DNA of 39,220 bases, taken from contig CANJPX010000030.1 in the NCBI GenBank assembly GCA_947476185.1, positions 1-39,220 on the forward strand. Reading direction: 5' to 3'. The notes under the pieces are model-generated. The model was given only the letters and a program-made list of their open reading frames with translations, ran no database searches and was not told the DNA's origin. The position numbers were made by a program, and so were the translations under genes. This DNA is from Bacteroidota bacterium. GTDB taxonomy: Bacteria; Bacteroidota; Bacteroidia; 2-12-FULL-35-15. Of this stretch, positions 1 to 10,521 are shown one piece after another. The first letter of the stretch is position 1; each line of letters opens with the position of its first letter.

Positions 1-1440
1 TCAACAAACGGTGCTTGGCTAACTACAGGGAACTCTACACTTGTTGCAGGAACAAATTATATTGGCACAAACGACAACGTTGATTTCATTGTTAAAACCC
101 GAGGAACAACTGCCGGTTTCGAACGTATGCGTGTATTAGGTTCTGTGGCTACAGGAAACGTAATTATTAATGCAGCTTCTTCTGTTAGTCCAACTACAGA
201 CGTTTTCTCTGTATATGGTTTTGGAGCAACAGGTGCTATAAACACAACCGCTTCATTAGCGTATCCTATTAGCGGATACAGTGCCGCTGCTTTCCCTGTT
301 TCTGGAATCTATGGTGAAAATACAACTACAGGTGAAGGTGTTTTAGGGGCTTCCACATCTTCTGGTATTGGGGTTTGGGGAGATAATGATGCAAGCGGTA
401 CCGGTGTTGTTGGATCGAATGGTTTAACAGGTGTTGGTGTTTGGGGAACTATTTCCAATACTGGAACAGCAGCTTCAGATGCCGTAATCGGACAAAATGC
501 TGGATTAGGAAATGGAGGAACATTCCAAATAACAAATGCAGCAAGTGCAGGAACTGCACTATGGTCAATTACAAATGGAACTGGCCGTTCAACAGAAGTG
601 CAACAAAATAATGCGGCTTCTATAAATCAAGCGTTGTTTTCATCTCAATTAGCTAACACAGCAGCAGCTACCAATGCAGCAGCAGTATGGGGACAAGCAG
701 GTGGTGTAACTGGTGGTGTTTTCTTAGCGAGTTTAGCAAATAGTGCAACGGTTGGTTTAACCGGACAAGCACTTGGTGGAGGTAACAACAATGCAAAAGG
801 TGTTACCGGTTTTACAACAGGTACAGGAGCTACTGCTTATGGTGTTTTAGGACAAGAGCCAGTTGTGAATCAATTTAATACAGCACTTGGTTTCGGAGTT
901 TTCGCAAACGGAGATTTAGGTGCTTCTGGATTAAAAGCTTTTTGTATTGATCATCCACTTGATCCTTCAAACAAATTCTTGAGACATTTTTCAATTGAAT
1001 CCAATGAAGTTTTGAATGTATACAGAGGAAATATTGTTCTAGATGCAAACGGTGAAGCAACTGTTGAATTGCCTGATTATTTTGATGCAATCAACATCAA
1101 CTTCAGTTACAATTTAACTGCAATTGGAGCGAAAGCAGATTTGTATATCAAATCCGAAATCACAAACAGAAAATTCGAAATCGCAGGTGGTAAACCTGGA
1201 CAAAAAGTTTCATGGGTAGTTTACGCTGATCGTAACGACCCATATGTACAAAAAAATCCAGATGCTATTTTGAATGAAGTGGATAAAGGTGAGGACAGAG
1301 GAAAATACCTAATCCCTGTATTGTACAATCAACCGAAAGAAGCAGGAATGTTCTATAGCCTAGAGAAGCAACCTGTTGAGCCTTCAAAAGCTCCAGAATT
1401 AAATACTCCAAAAACTTCGGTTAAGAAAGAGAAAAAATAA
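1..1440 (+). CDS. Large Gly-rich secreted/surface protein, 5'-truncated
   Basis: The reading frame is open from base 1, so the gene begins upstream. 479 residues are visible; Met codon 127 is internal. The first ~40 residues (a WLTTGN stretch, then NYIGTNDNVDF and ERMRV) match the 'G(T)xDN..F.T...ERMR' pattern common in large Bacteroidota surface/tail-fibre-like proteins. Next comes a low-complexity Gly/Ala/Thr/Asn region with irregular 'GVxG' repeats (GIGVWGDND, TGVGVWGT), suggesting a beta-solenoid or fibre. From about nt 925 a compact C-terminal module begins (AFCIDHPLDPSNKFLRH, ES.EVLNVYRGN, ATVELPDYFDAI). I have seen this module at the end of many large secreted bacterial proteins but cannot name it with certainty. 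The end is Lys-rich (SVKKEKK), with no T9SS sorting tail. Function unknown; adhesin or fibre is inference. Confidence 0.8.
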   Translation, partial: STNGAWLTTGNSTLVAGTNYIGTNDNVDFIVKTRGTTAGFERMRVLGSVATGNVIINAASSVSPTTDVFSVYGFGATGAINTTASLAYPISGYSAAAFPVSGIYGENTTTGEGVLGASTSSGIGVWGDNDASGTGVVGSNGLTGVGVWGTISNTGTAASDAVIGQNAGLGNGGTFQITNAASAGTALWSITNGTGRSTEVQQNNAASINQALFSSQLANTAAATNAAAVWGQAGGVTGGVFLASLANSATVGLTGQALGGGNNNAKGVTGFTTGTGATAYGVLGQEPVVNQFNTALGFGVFANGDLGASGLKAFCIDHPLDPSNKFLRHFSIESNEVLNVYRGNIVLDANGEATVELPDYFDAININFSYNLTAIGAKADLYIKSEITNRKFEIAGGKPGQKVSWVVYADRNDPYVQKNPDAILNEVDKGEDRGKYLIPVLYNQPKEAGMFYSLEKQPVEPSKAPELNTPKTSVKKEKK

Positions 1441-1455
1441 TTAAACTATTTGAAT

Positions 1456-1491
1456 AAAAAAAAGCTTCGTAATAATTTACGAAGCTTTTTT
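1456..1491. terminator. Bidirectional intrinsic terminator
   Basis: GCTTCGTAA (1464-1472) pairs with TTACGAAGC (1477-1485) across a 4-nt loop (TAAT). An A-tract (1456-1463) and a T-tract (1486-1491) extend the stem and give a U-run in either direction. It sits between two converging genes (stop at 1440 on +, gyrB stop at 1509 on -), so it can serve both. Confidence 0.9.
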
Positions 1492-1508
1492 ATTTTCAGT
1501 TGACCCGA

Positions 1509-3488
<1,980 letters not shown>

Positions 3489-3516
3489 CTATTTTCTATG
3501 CTTTTTTTGCAGCTAA

Positions 3517-3524
3517 CAAATATA
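3517..3524 (-). promoter_or_regulatory. Candidate gyrB promoter -7 element
   Basis: On the minus strand this reads TATATTTG, an exact match to the Bacteroidota -7 consensus TAnnTTTG, 37 nt upstream of the gyrB ATG. No clear TTG -33 element is seen 19-21 nt further upstream, so confidence is moderate. Confidence 0.45.
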
Positions 3525-3648
3525 GCTTTTTACCGCGTAAATAGTGGTGTTTCAGGAGAATAAAAAAGCCTAGTTTTATTAACATTTAGTTAACAAAAAA
3601 AAGCCCTAAAATTTGGATATTTGAACTATGGGTTAACCAAAAATTCGA

Positions 3649-5331
3649 TTAAAATGAGTAAGATAATCCTCCCATGAAACCAATGCGCTGTGTAGGATAA
3701 TTATTGTAACGGTAATATCTAAAGTTTGCAATATTATTGAAGTTCAAAAAGAAACCCAGCTTCTTTGTATAACGGTATTCCAGACCAACATTCACATCAA
3801 AAACACCTGTTAATTCTTGTGCTATTAACTTTTTACCGGTCAATGAAGTAGTATCAGAAATAAATGTTCTTGCATATTGATTGTCGATATAAAAAAGATC
3901 TACTCTTGCTACGATCTTATCTTTCAAATTATAGTTTGCCGATAGCGCTACCTCCAACTGAGGCTTATACCAGGCTTTTTGCTCTGTAACCATCTTATAA
4001 CTAAAATAATCTCCACGCAAATTTATTCTCAATTTTTCTCTTAACTGATAAGTCACTTCACCTCTGATGTTTAACACTTTTGCATCATCATAGATGATAT
4101 CAAAACGATTTGCCATTTTATTAATTGTATCATTAACAAACATCGCCATATTTTCAATATTCGAATAAGCAACTCGTGCATTGTACGCAACAGTTGATGA
4201 CAATGTGCCCTTTAAGCCCCCAAATATCTCGTATTTGTGATTTGAATTATTCATTTTAAGATCAGAGAGCACAAAAGGATTTTCATCGCTTATCGCTTTA
4301 AAACTGTTTTTCTGAATTTTCCCGAAAGCACCGGCATACGGAATAATAATATTATCCACAATATTATAACTGAGATCGATGTTGGGATAAAAATAAAATT
4401 TCGACTTTATGAAAATATCCATCGCCCCTGTTATACCAAGACTTACGCTATATTTTTCCCCTTTAGAAATAAAATTCGGGTTGATAGTAATGATGGTATT
4501 ATTTATTGTATCAGCTGCTGTCCTATAATTATAATAATCTACGGATCCATTCACTTTCAACATTTCTTTCAGAACAACAGTCTGAACAAAGCCACTCGCC
4601 TTAAAATTACTCTCGGCAGATTTATAAGAGTCTTGTAGGTTATAACCGCTCAATCGCACATCATGGTTATATCTTTCTGCTTTTGAATAATGACTTTTTA
4701 ACTCCGCATTTGCAGAAAAGTAATTTAAACGTTGAATTGTCGTGTCTCTGTTCTCCTTTGGTATTGTATAAACTTTTGTATCGTATCCGTAAAAATGAAC
4801 AACATTTCTGGTATAATCAAAATCACCCGACAAGGTATGCTCTTTCAAAAATTTCTTTCCATAAAAACCCACTTCATTATCACTGAATCCGCCAAAACCG
4901 TAATCTGCAAGCGTTGTTTGGGATGACAAATGTTTTAAACGTAATCCGTAAGCATATTCCTTCGAACGTAAATTATTGTACCACACCTCACCATAAGGCG
5001 TTTTATAATTACCCATCCCAATTTTCACCAATCCATTATATAATTTTGTCAGGGGCTCACCAACCATTTGTGCAGCTTCAATGGGCTCGACATCATAGGA
5101 TGAAGCGATCTTCTTCGAATTGATGGAATACCCATCTACCTTCAATTTTTTTGTGGAATCGTTTACTACCGGATTTTCAGGGATTTTATTTGCATCCGTA
5201 ATTACTGGTGTATAGGCACCAATACTTATGATCTGCATCGGATCCAATTCCGTTTGAGAATGCAACTTCGAGATCGCACTAAAACAAATTGCAACTACAA
5301 ACAAACTATATTTTAATGATCTGTTATTCAT
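3649..5331 (-). CDS. Outer-membrane beta-barrel protein (TonB-dependent-receptor-like barrel)
   Basis: 560 aa from the chosen start. A signal peptide (Lys, hydrophobic FVVAICFSAIS, then HSQ) precedes a short Pro/Asn/Lys-rich linker. A long series of alternating aromatic/polar strands follows, ending in ...GGLSYSF with a terminal Phe, the outer-membrane barrel insertion signal. No plug domain or TonB box is evident. Homologues are often labelled TonB-dependent receptor, but nothing here shows a substrate. An in-frame ATG at 5349 would add six residues. I prefer 5331 because AAGGAG lies about 10 nt upstream, inside the 3' end of the TPR gene. The start overlaps that gene by 8 nt, so the two are translationally coupled and probably work as an envelope pair. 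Confidence 0.75.
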   Translation of the reverse strand: MNNRSLKYSLFVVAICFSAISKLHSQTELDPMQIISIGAYTPVITDANKIPENPVVNDSTKKLKVDGYSINSKKIASSYDVEPIEAAQMVGEPLTKLYNGLVKIGMGNYKTPYGEVWYNNLRSKEYAYGLRLKHLSSQTTLADYGFGGFSDNEVGFYGKKFLKEHTLSGDFDYTRNVVHFYGYDTKVYTIPKENRDTTIQRLNYFSANAELKSHYSKAERYNHDVRLSGYNLQDSYKSAESNFKASGFVQTVVLKEMLKVNGSVDYYNYRTAADTINNTIITINPNFISKGEKYSVSLGITGAMDIFIKSKFYFYPNIDLSYNIVDNIIIPYAGAFGKIQKNSFKAISDENPFVLSDLKMNNSNHKYEIFGGLKGTLSSTVAYNARVAYSNIENMAMFVNDTINKMANRFDIIYDDAKVLNIRGEVTYQLREKLRINLRGDYFSYKMVTEQKAWYKPQLEVALSANYNLKDKIVARVDLFYIDNQYARTFISDTTSLTGKKLIAQELTGVFDVNVGLEYRYTKKLGFFLNFNNIANFRYYRYNNYPTQRIGFMGGLSYSF

Positions 5332-8300
5332 GTTTAGGTTCTCCTTCATTCACCGGTGGCGTTGTTGTTGCAGGATCTGTAAATAATTTATTTTGCTGTG
5401 GGGAATTCCCTTCAAACTCAACTTTAATAGGTTCTTCAACAGCTTTTATTTGTTTTGCAGCTTCCTCATCAGCAGCAATCTTATCCAACTTCTCCTGAGC
5501 AATTTTTATTAATTCCGGAATGTCCGACTCATCAATAATTCCTTTTAACATTCCTTTTGCCTGAAAATTATCTTTCAATGCTACATAATTATCTGCCAAT
5601 AGAATCATCGCTTTTGTCACCCAGAATGGATAATCACCATCACCATTGATCAACTCAAAAACCAATTTTTTCGACTGTTTGAAATCTTGTTTCTGATAAA
5701 AAATAGTTGCAACATTGTATTTCGACTCCGTCCCGATTTCTGCCTTGGATGAATTTGCAACCGACTGAAATTCTGCTTGCGCCTCATCCAATTTTTGCAT
5801 ACTTAAATACGTTTGTGCAATGTCATAATGTGCCTCGTTGATCAATTGTGCATCCACATTTTCTATCTTCAACACCTTATTTGCATATACTATAATTTCT
5901 TCCGAAGATTTAGTATTATAATATGACCGCAACAATCCTATGATAGCGGTATTGCTATTCTTCAGGTTTTCTGCCTGCACCTCCAACAACTTATAAATTT
6001 CAATTGCCTTCGGATAATCCTGTTTCTTGAAAGCAATATCCGATGCTTTATAAAGTGATTGCTCTGTAAATTCGTTCTTAGGTCTGCTAATCACAAAAGA
6101 ATAGCCTTTTACAGCTTCATCTGTGTTACCTAGTTTATAATCACATTCTGCCTTGTAAAAATTTGCCTGCGTAATAAATATTCCATCAGGGAACTTTAAG
6201 ATATATTTTTCGAAATCACTGACAACACTTTTGCAATCCTGATCCATATAATGATTCTTCCCATTATTGTAGGTAAGAGAATCCAGTTCTCCTTGCGGAA
6301 TAAATGCTCCATATGATTTCAATATATTCTCCAACTCCATCGGATCACCTTTAGCTGTATAGATCGCCTTAACAGTGTTGAGAGCTTCGTTTGCTTCTGC
6401 AGATTTCCTGTCACGTTTAATTAATTTATCAAAAAAAATCAGGGCCTTGTCATTGTCTTTCTTTGCATAGTATATCAAACCGATCTTACTCAAACTCACG
6501 TTCACATAAGCACTGTTCGGATAATCATCAATAAATTTCTTAAAGTTATTTAAAGCCAGATCATTTTGATTATTTGTATAATACGTTTGTGCCAATTCAA
6601 ATTTTGCTTTTTGGATGTATGGTGATTTTGGATAATTATCGATGAAAGTGCTCATATCAGAAATTTTAGCCGCATATTTTTTCTGAACGCCATTCGCTAA
6701 AGCCTTCTGAAACAAGGCATAATCAGCATCTATCAATTTCATTTTATAGGAAATATCGTAATACTCGATCGCATTTTCGAAATCACGCTGCATAAAATAA
6801 CCGTCACCGATACGGTTGTATGCATCATTGATCTTTTTTGCATTCGCCATCGGCTTGAACGTTACAAATTTCCTGAACCACAAATTACTGTTCGTATAAT
6901 CTTTCAATTTATAATAAGAGTAACCGATATTATAATTTGCTTCACTCAACTCCGATTTACCGATTGCTCCCGGCTCCGCAACATAATCAAGATAAAAATC
7001 TACTGCATCCGGATATTGCTTCAAACGATAATAAGATTCAGCTTTCCAATAGATCGCATTTGCACGTATGTTCTTATCAAACAAATAGGTATTTGATTTA
7101 TCGAACAATTTGATCGCTTCTGCATATTCCATATTATTGAACAGATCAACCCCGCGATAGTAGGCCACTTTCTGATGTGCCTGTTTTAATTCCGGAGTCA
7201 ACACTTTTATACTTTCAATGGCTTCCAGCGCATCCTTATAACTTTTCGTGGTGATAAATACGTTGGCCAAATAAGTATATGCCTCATCCACATGAGGTGC
7301 ATTCGGGAAATCCTTGATGTATTTTTGAAATGCCCTGATGGCCTCATTATAGGGATTAAAGGCCAGCTCATAGGCTAATTTTGCGTAATTATATAATGCC
7401 TCTTCCTGAATCGTTTTGTCGAATTCCAATTTAGAAGCCAAACCAAATGCATTGAGTGCATTTTGTTTACTATCTGTTTTAATATAACAATCCGCCATAT
7501 GATAGAAGGCGCTTTGCTCCAAGGAATCATCAATATTTCCAATTTTAATAAAGTAATTAACAGCCTCTTCATATTCATTTACTTTATAATTCGCGAAACC
7601 AAGTTGATAATTATCTTTTCTGGAAAGCGCTCCGGAAGCTTTCTCATGCTTCTTTAAATAAGGAATTGCTTCTTTGTATTTCGAGGTACGATAATACGAT
7701 TCGCCAATAATTTTAGCGATCTCAGGAATCCGCTTCGTAACAGCTGAATCCAGCAATGCAGGAGCATAGCTAATTACAGACTCATACTTACCCTCCAGAA
7801 AATATATTTGTGCGATATAGTAAGGAACGATAGGACCAAAAGTTTCATTGGTTTGCAGCTTTAGAAAATCAGGCAATGCTGTTTCATAATTTTTTTCACC
7901 ATACAAAATATGAGCATAATAATATTTTGCCGCTGCCGCATATTTGTTGTCGACATCTTTTATTTCATAAAAATCTTTTTTCGCCTCCGCTAACTTATCC
8001 GATTCGAAAAAGCAATATCCTCTTTTAAAATAATACTCTGCAAGTTCTTCTGTGGTCAGATCGTAGATGTCTACTTTGGCAAACCAATCAATTGCTTCCT
8101 TGTATTTTTTCTTGCGATAGTTGTATTTTCCGAGATAGAAATAGGCCGCTTTTACTTTCTGACTTTCAGGATGATCAATCACAAATTCTTTGAGATACAA
8201 TTCGCCATCCTTGTTGAATAATTCGATGGCACATATTGCATTATAATATTCCGCATCAATACGGATAAGGGATTGAGGATCTTTGTGAGATTCAATTATT

Positions 8301-8464
8301 CGCACAAAACTTTTTTGAGCAGCCCCATATTTCTCTTTCTGAAAAAGCTCGATCCCTGTTTTAAATTCCGAATCTTCATGCGTAGGCTGAACTGTTTTTT
8401 GCGCAAAAACAGAAACCGAAAGAAACAATACAAACGATAATACAACCCCTTTTAACTTGTTCAT
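5324..8464 (-). CDS. Large periplasmic tetratricopeptide-repeat protein
   Basis: 1046 aa. Signal peptide MNKLKGVVLSFVLFLSVSVFAQ, then almost wall-to-wall TPR helices from ~30 to ~1000 (e.g. YGAAQKSFVRIIE, YKEAIDWFAKVD, YEEAVNYFIKIG, FENAIEYYDISY, DEAQAEFQSVA), with frequent 'YP.S.Y...A.y.lg' motifs like those of BamD/YbgF-type periplasmic TPR proteins. The last ~40 residues are disordered and rich in Pro, Thr and Glu (DPATTTPPVNEGEPKHE). It is likely a periplasmic scaffold. The downstream barrel gene starts inside its last codons, implying a joint role at the outer membrane. Similar TPR-plus-barrel pairs occur in other Bacteroidota; the substrate or partner is unknown. It diverges from ftsE across a 219-bp gap. 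Confidence 0.85.
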   Translation of the reverse strand: MNKLKGVVLSFVLFLSVSVFAQKTVQPTHEDSEFKTGIELFQKEKYGAAQKSFVRIIESHKDPQSLIRIDAEYYNAICAIELFNKDGELYLKEFVIDHPESQKVKAAYFYLGKYNYRKKKYKEAIDWFAKVDIYDLTTEELAEYYFKRGYCFFESDKLAEAKKDFYEIKDVDNKYAAAAKYYYAHILYGEKNYETALPDFLKLQTNETFGPIVPYYIAQIYFLEGKYESVISYAPALLDSAVTKRIPEIAKIIGESYYRTSKYKEAIPYLKKHEKASGALSRKDNYQLGFANYKVNEYEEAVNYFIKIGNIDDSLEQSAFYHMADCYIKTDSKQNALNAFGLASKLEFDKTIQEEALYNYAKLAYELAFNPYNEAIRAFQKYIKDFPNAPHVDEAYTYLANVFITTKSYKDALEAIESIKVLTPELKQAHQKVAYYRGVDLFNNMEYAEAIKLFDKSNTYLFDKNIRANAIYWKAESYYRLKQYPDAVDFYLDYVAEPGAIGKSELSEANYNIGYSYYKLKDYTNSNLWFRKFVTFKPMANAKKINDAYNRIGDGYFMQRDFENAIEYYDISYKMKLIDADYALFQKALANGVQKKYAAKISDMSTFIDNYPKSPYIQKAKFELAQTYYTNNQNDLALNNFKKFIDDYPNSAYVNVSLSKIGLIYYAKKDNDKALIFFDKLIKRDRKSAEANEALNTVKAIYTAKGDPMELENILKSYGAFIPQGELDSLTYNNGKNHYMDQDCKSVVSDFEKYILKFPDGIFITQANFYKAECDYKLGNTDEAVKGYSFVISRPKNEFTEQSLYKASDIAFKKQDYPKAIEIYKLLEVQAENLKNSNTAIIGLLRSYYNTKSSEEIIVYANKVLKIENVDAQLINEAHYDIAQTYLSMQKLDEAQAEFQSVANSSKAEIGTESKYNVATIFYQKQDFKQSKKLVFELINGDGDYPFWVTKAMILLADNYVALKDNFQAKGMLKGIIDESDIPELIKIAQEKLDKIAADEEAAKQIKAVEEPIKVEFEGNSPQQNKLFTDPATTTPPVNEGEPKHE

Positions 8465-8641
8465 TATTTAGATTAATAGATGACAACCGTAAAATTAGTA
8501 AGGATAGCCGCATGAAGTGTTGAGGTATTTGGAAGTTATTAACGCACTAGTGTTGAAAGTATTGTACTCAAATGACAATTGCTTATCATCCTATGAAGTA
8601 ATTTTCGTGAATAATCTAATTTCAACTTGTCATTATATGCG

Positions 8642-8649
8642 TAATTTTG
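8642..8649 (+). promoter_or_regulatory. Candidate ftsE -7 element
   Basis: TAATTTTG matches TAnnTTTG, 34 nt upstream of the preferred ftsE ATG at 8684. No convincing -33 TTG at the right spacing. If real, transcription would start just downstream of the alternative start at 8651, supporting the shorter ftsE. Confidence 0.35.
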
Positions 8650-8683
8650 TGTGCAGGAATGTGACAGGCAAAACAGGTCAACA

Positions 8684-9364
8684 ATGGCACTCGATACGAT
8701 CATCAGCTTAAACAATGTTTCTATTTTCCAAAAATACAATCTGGTTCTCACCAATGTGACTATCAACATCGACAAAGGAGAATTTGTATATCTGATCGGG
8801 AAAACAGGAAGTGGAAAAAGCAGTTTACTAAAAACCCTTTATGCCGATCTAGATCTGATGGAAGGAAGTGGAACAGTTGCAGGCTTCGACCTGAAAAGCA
8901 TCAAACCGAAGGAAATTCCATTTCTAAGAAGGAAACTAGGGATTGTTTTTCAGGATTTCCAATTGCTTACCGACAGAAGTATAAATGATAACCTAATGTT
9001 TGTGCTAAAGGCTACCGGCTGGAAAGACAAACAAGCCATGCAAAAAAGAATTCAGGAAGTATTGGAAAAAGTACACCTGAATACAAAAGGATTTAAAATG
9101 CCTCACGAACTTTCGGGAGGTGAGCAGCAGCGTATCTCTATTGCAAGAGCGCTATTGAATGATCCGGAATTAATTCTTGCCGATGAGCCAACAGGTAATC
9201 TCGACCCTGAAACATCAGAAGGCATTATGAATCTTTTATTAGAGATCAGCAGAAACGGACGTGCTGTTCTTATAGCTACACATGACATTATGATGTTTGA
9301 TAAATTTCCTTCTCGAACAATAAAATGTGAAAATGGAAAGATAGTGGATTCGAAGGTGAATTAA
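8684..9364 (+). CDS. ftsE: Cell-division ABC transporter ATPase FtsE
   Basis: 226 aa, typical FtsE length. With the membrane protein FtsX it couples ATP hydrolysis to septal peptidoglycan hydrolase activation. Walker A GKTGSGKS (39-46), signature LSGGEQ (143-148), Walker B ILADEPTGNLD and a switch His in ATHD are all intact. The open frame extends up to 8651 (11 extra residues), but MALDTIISLNNVSIF aligns with the usual FtsE N-terminus. No ftsX is adjacent, as is usual in Bacteroidota where the two genes are often unlinked. The gene ends tail-to-tail with a glycosyltransferase; both stop codons share the TTAA at 9361-9364. A LolD-type ATPase is the main alternative. Confidence 0.85.
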   Translation: MALDTIISLNNVSIFQKYNLVLTNVTINIDKGEFVYLIGKTGSGKSSLLKTLYADLDLMEGSGTVAGFDLKSIKPKEIPFLRRKLGIVFQDFQLLTDRSINDNLMFVLKATGWKDKQAMQKRIQEVLEKVHLNTKGFKMPHELSGGEQQRISIARALLNDPELILADEPTGNLDPETSEGIMNLLLEISRNGRAVLIATHDIMMFDKFPSRTIKCENGKIVDSKVN

Positions 9365-10479
9365 AAAAGGCTAACCAACTTCTTTACATTTTGTGCATTT
9401 GAAAAATCACCTAAAAGAATAGCTTCTCTCTTTTGTTTTTCATCCATATCGAATGGAAGATCAAATAACCGGGAAATTTCCTTTTGCATTCCTTCGGCAG
9501 AATCCTCTATGGAACACAAAGTTTCCAAGCCTGTATTGGCAACCATAGGAGAGTTCACCAGACAATGCCTCCCTGTAAATAATGCCGCCAGTAATTTTAA
9601 TTTTATCCCGGTTGCCTGAAAGGTAGGCAATGCATTTATCTGAGCAGTTTTTATTAATTCATCTATATCCTGTGTATTAATATTTGCCTTAATGCTGATA
9701 TGTGAAAAGTTTGCAACGGCCGCTTTTAATTCCGCAGAGGGTTTTCTTCCTGCAATGATCAAAGGCTTTTTTATTTTCGAAAACACTTTATTCACCAGAT
9801 ATAAAGCCGCTTCATTGTTTTCGCCCACTTCTAAATTTCCATGATATAAACAAAAACTACCTTTTCCTTCTTTGATCTTTACTTCTTCATTCGGATGAAA
9901 TGCAGTAATGTGATGTACGTTCTTATATCTGCCCGACAGTTCTTTCGCATCGGCAGGAGAAATGGCTGCAACGTGATCTGCCTTTTTTAATATCTTCTCG
10001 AAACGTTCCAATTTTTTGCCTTCCATTCCAAAATAGATTTTTTTGAAAACAGACTTTTCTACTTTTTGTAAATTAGTATAGTATTCGTGTTCTATATTAT
10101 GGGTTCGTACAATTTTAATTCTTCCGTCCAAGCGCTTATCATTCAAATGAAAACAGGAATGCAATCCTTCGAATAATACCGGATGGGAATCGCGCATCAA
10201 ATTCTCCATTAACTTTTCTGAAGACCTTGAAATAACAACATATGGAAGCGCATTCAATAATAATTGTTTGCTCATTTTGCGTTTATAGTAATATACTTTT
10301 TCACAGATATTTTCTAAACTCAAGGCTTCTGCCCTTCCATATTCAAAACAATGCAAATGAATTTTTATTCCTTGTGTATGCAATGCTTTTAATTTATAAA
10401 AAACATCGATCACACCTCCGTAATTAGCCGGAAAAGGAACATCAAAAGATATTATATGTAAATGTTTTTGTTCTGTCAT
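9361..10479 (-). CDS. GT-B fold glycosyltransferase (family 1/4-like)
   Basis: 372 aa from MTEQKHLHIIS; an upstream TTG at 10494 is less likely. The N-terminal Rossmann half has a Gly-rich loop (DVPFPANYGGVIDVFYK). The C-terminal half has FCLYHGNLEVGENNEAALYL, a donor-site-like region, and PTFQATGIKLKLLAALFTGRHCLV, where group 1 transferases normally have 'E..G.g.k..EA...G.pvv'. The canonical acceptor Glu is not obvious, so it may be a divergent or sugar-specific member. It probably adds a sugar to a surface glycan or lipid. It sits 42 nt downstream of a second glycosyltransferase on the same strand, so the two are probably co-transcribed. Confidence 0.7.
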   Translation of the reverse strand: MTEQKHLHIISFDVPFPANYGGVIDVFYKLKALHTQGIKIHLHCFEYGRAEALSLENICEKVYYYKRKMSKQLLLNALPYVVISRSSEKLMENLMRDSHPVLFEGLHSCFHLNDKRLDGRIKIVRTHNIEHEYYTNLQKVEKSVFKKIYFGMEGKKLERFEKILKKADHVAAISPADAKELSGRYKNVHHITAFHPNEEVKIKEGKGSFCLYHGNLEVGENNEAALYLVNKVFSKIKKPLIIAGRKPSAELKAAVANFSHISIKANINTQDIDELIKTAQINALPTFQATGIKLKLLAALFTGRHCLVNSPMVANTGLETLCSIEDSAEGMQKEISRLFDLPFDMDEKQKREAILLGDFSNAQNVKKLVSLF

Positions 10480-10521
10480 AATGATCAATCCCAATGCCCA
10501 ATTTTCAAAGGGAAAACTGTT

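Noticed and set aside
3560..3648. Terminator for the barrel gene
   Set aside because: T-runs and short inverted pieces (TTAAC/GTTAA, TTTGG/CCAAA) are present but no stable stem directly before a T-tract.
8539..8775. 78-codon minus frame across the ftsE start
   Set aside because: Antisense to ftsE with no family resemblance and no promoter or start signal.
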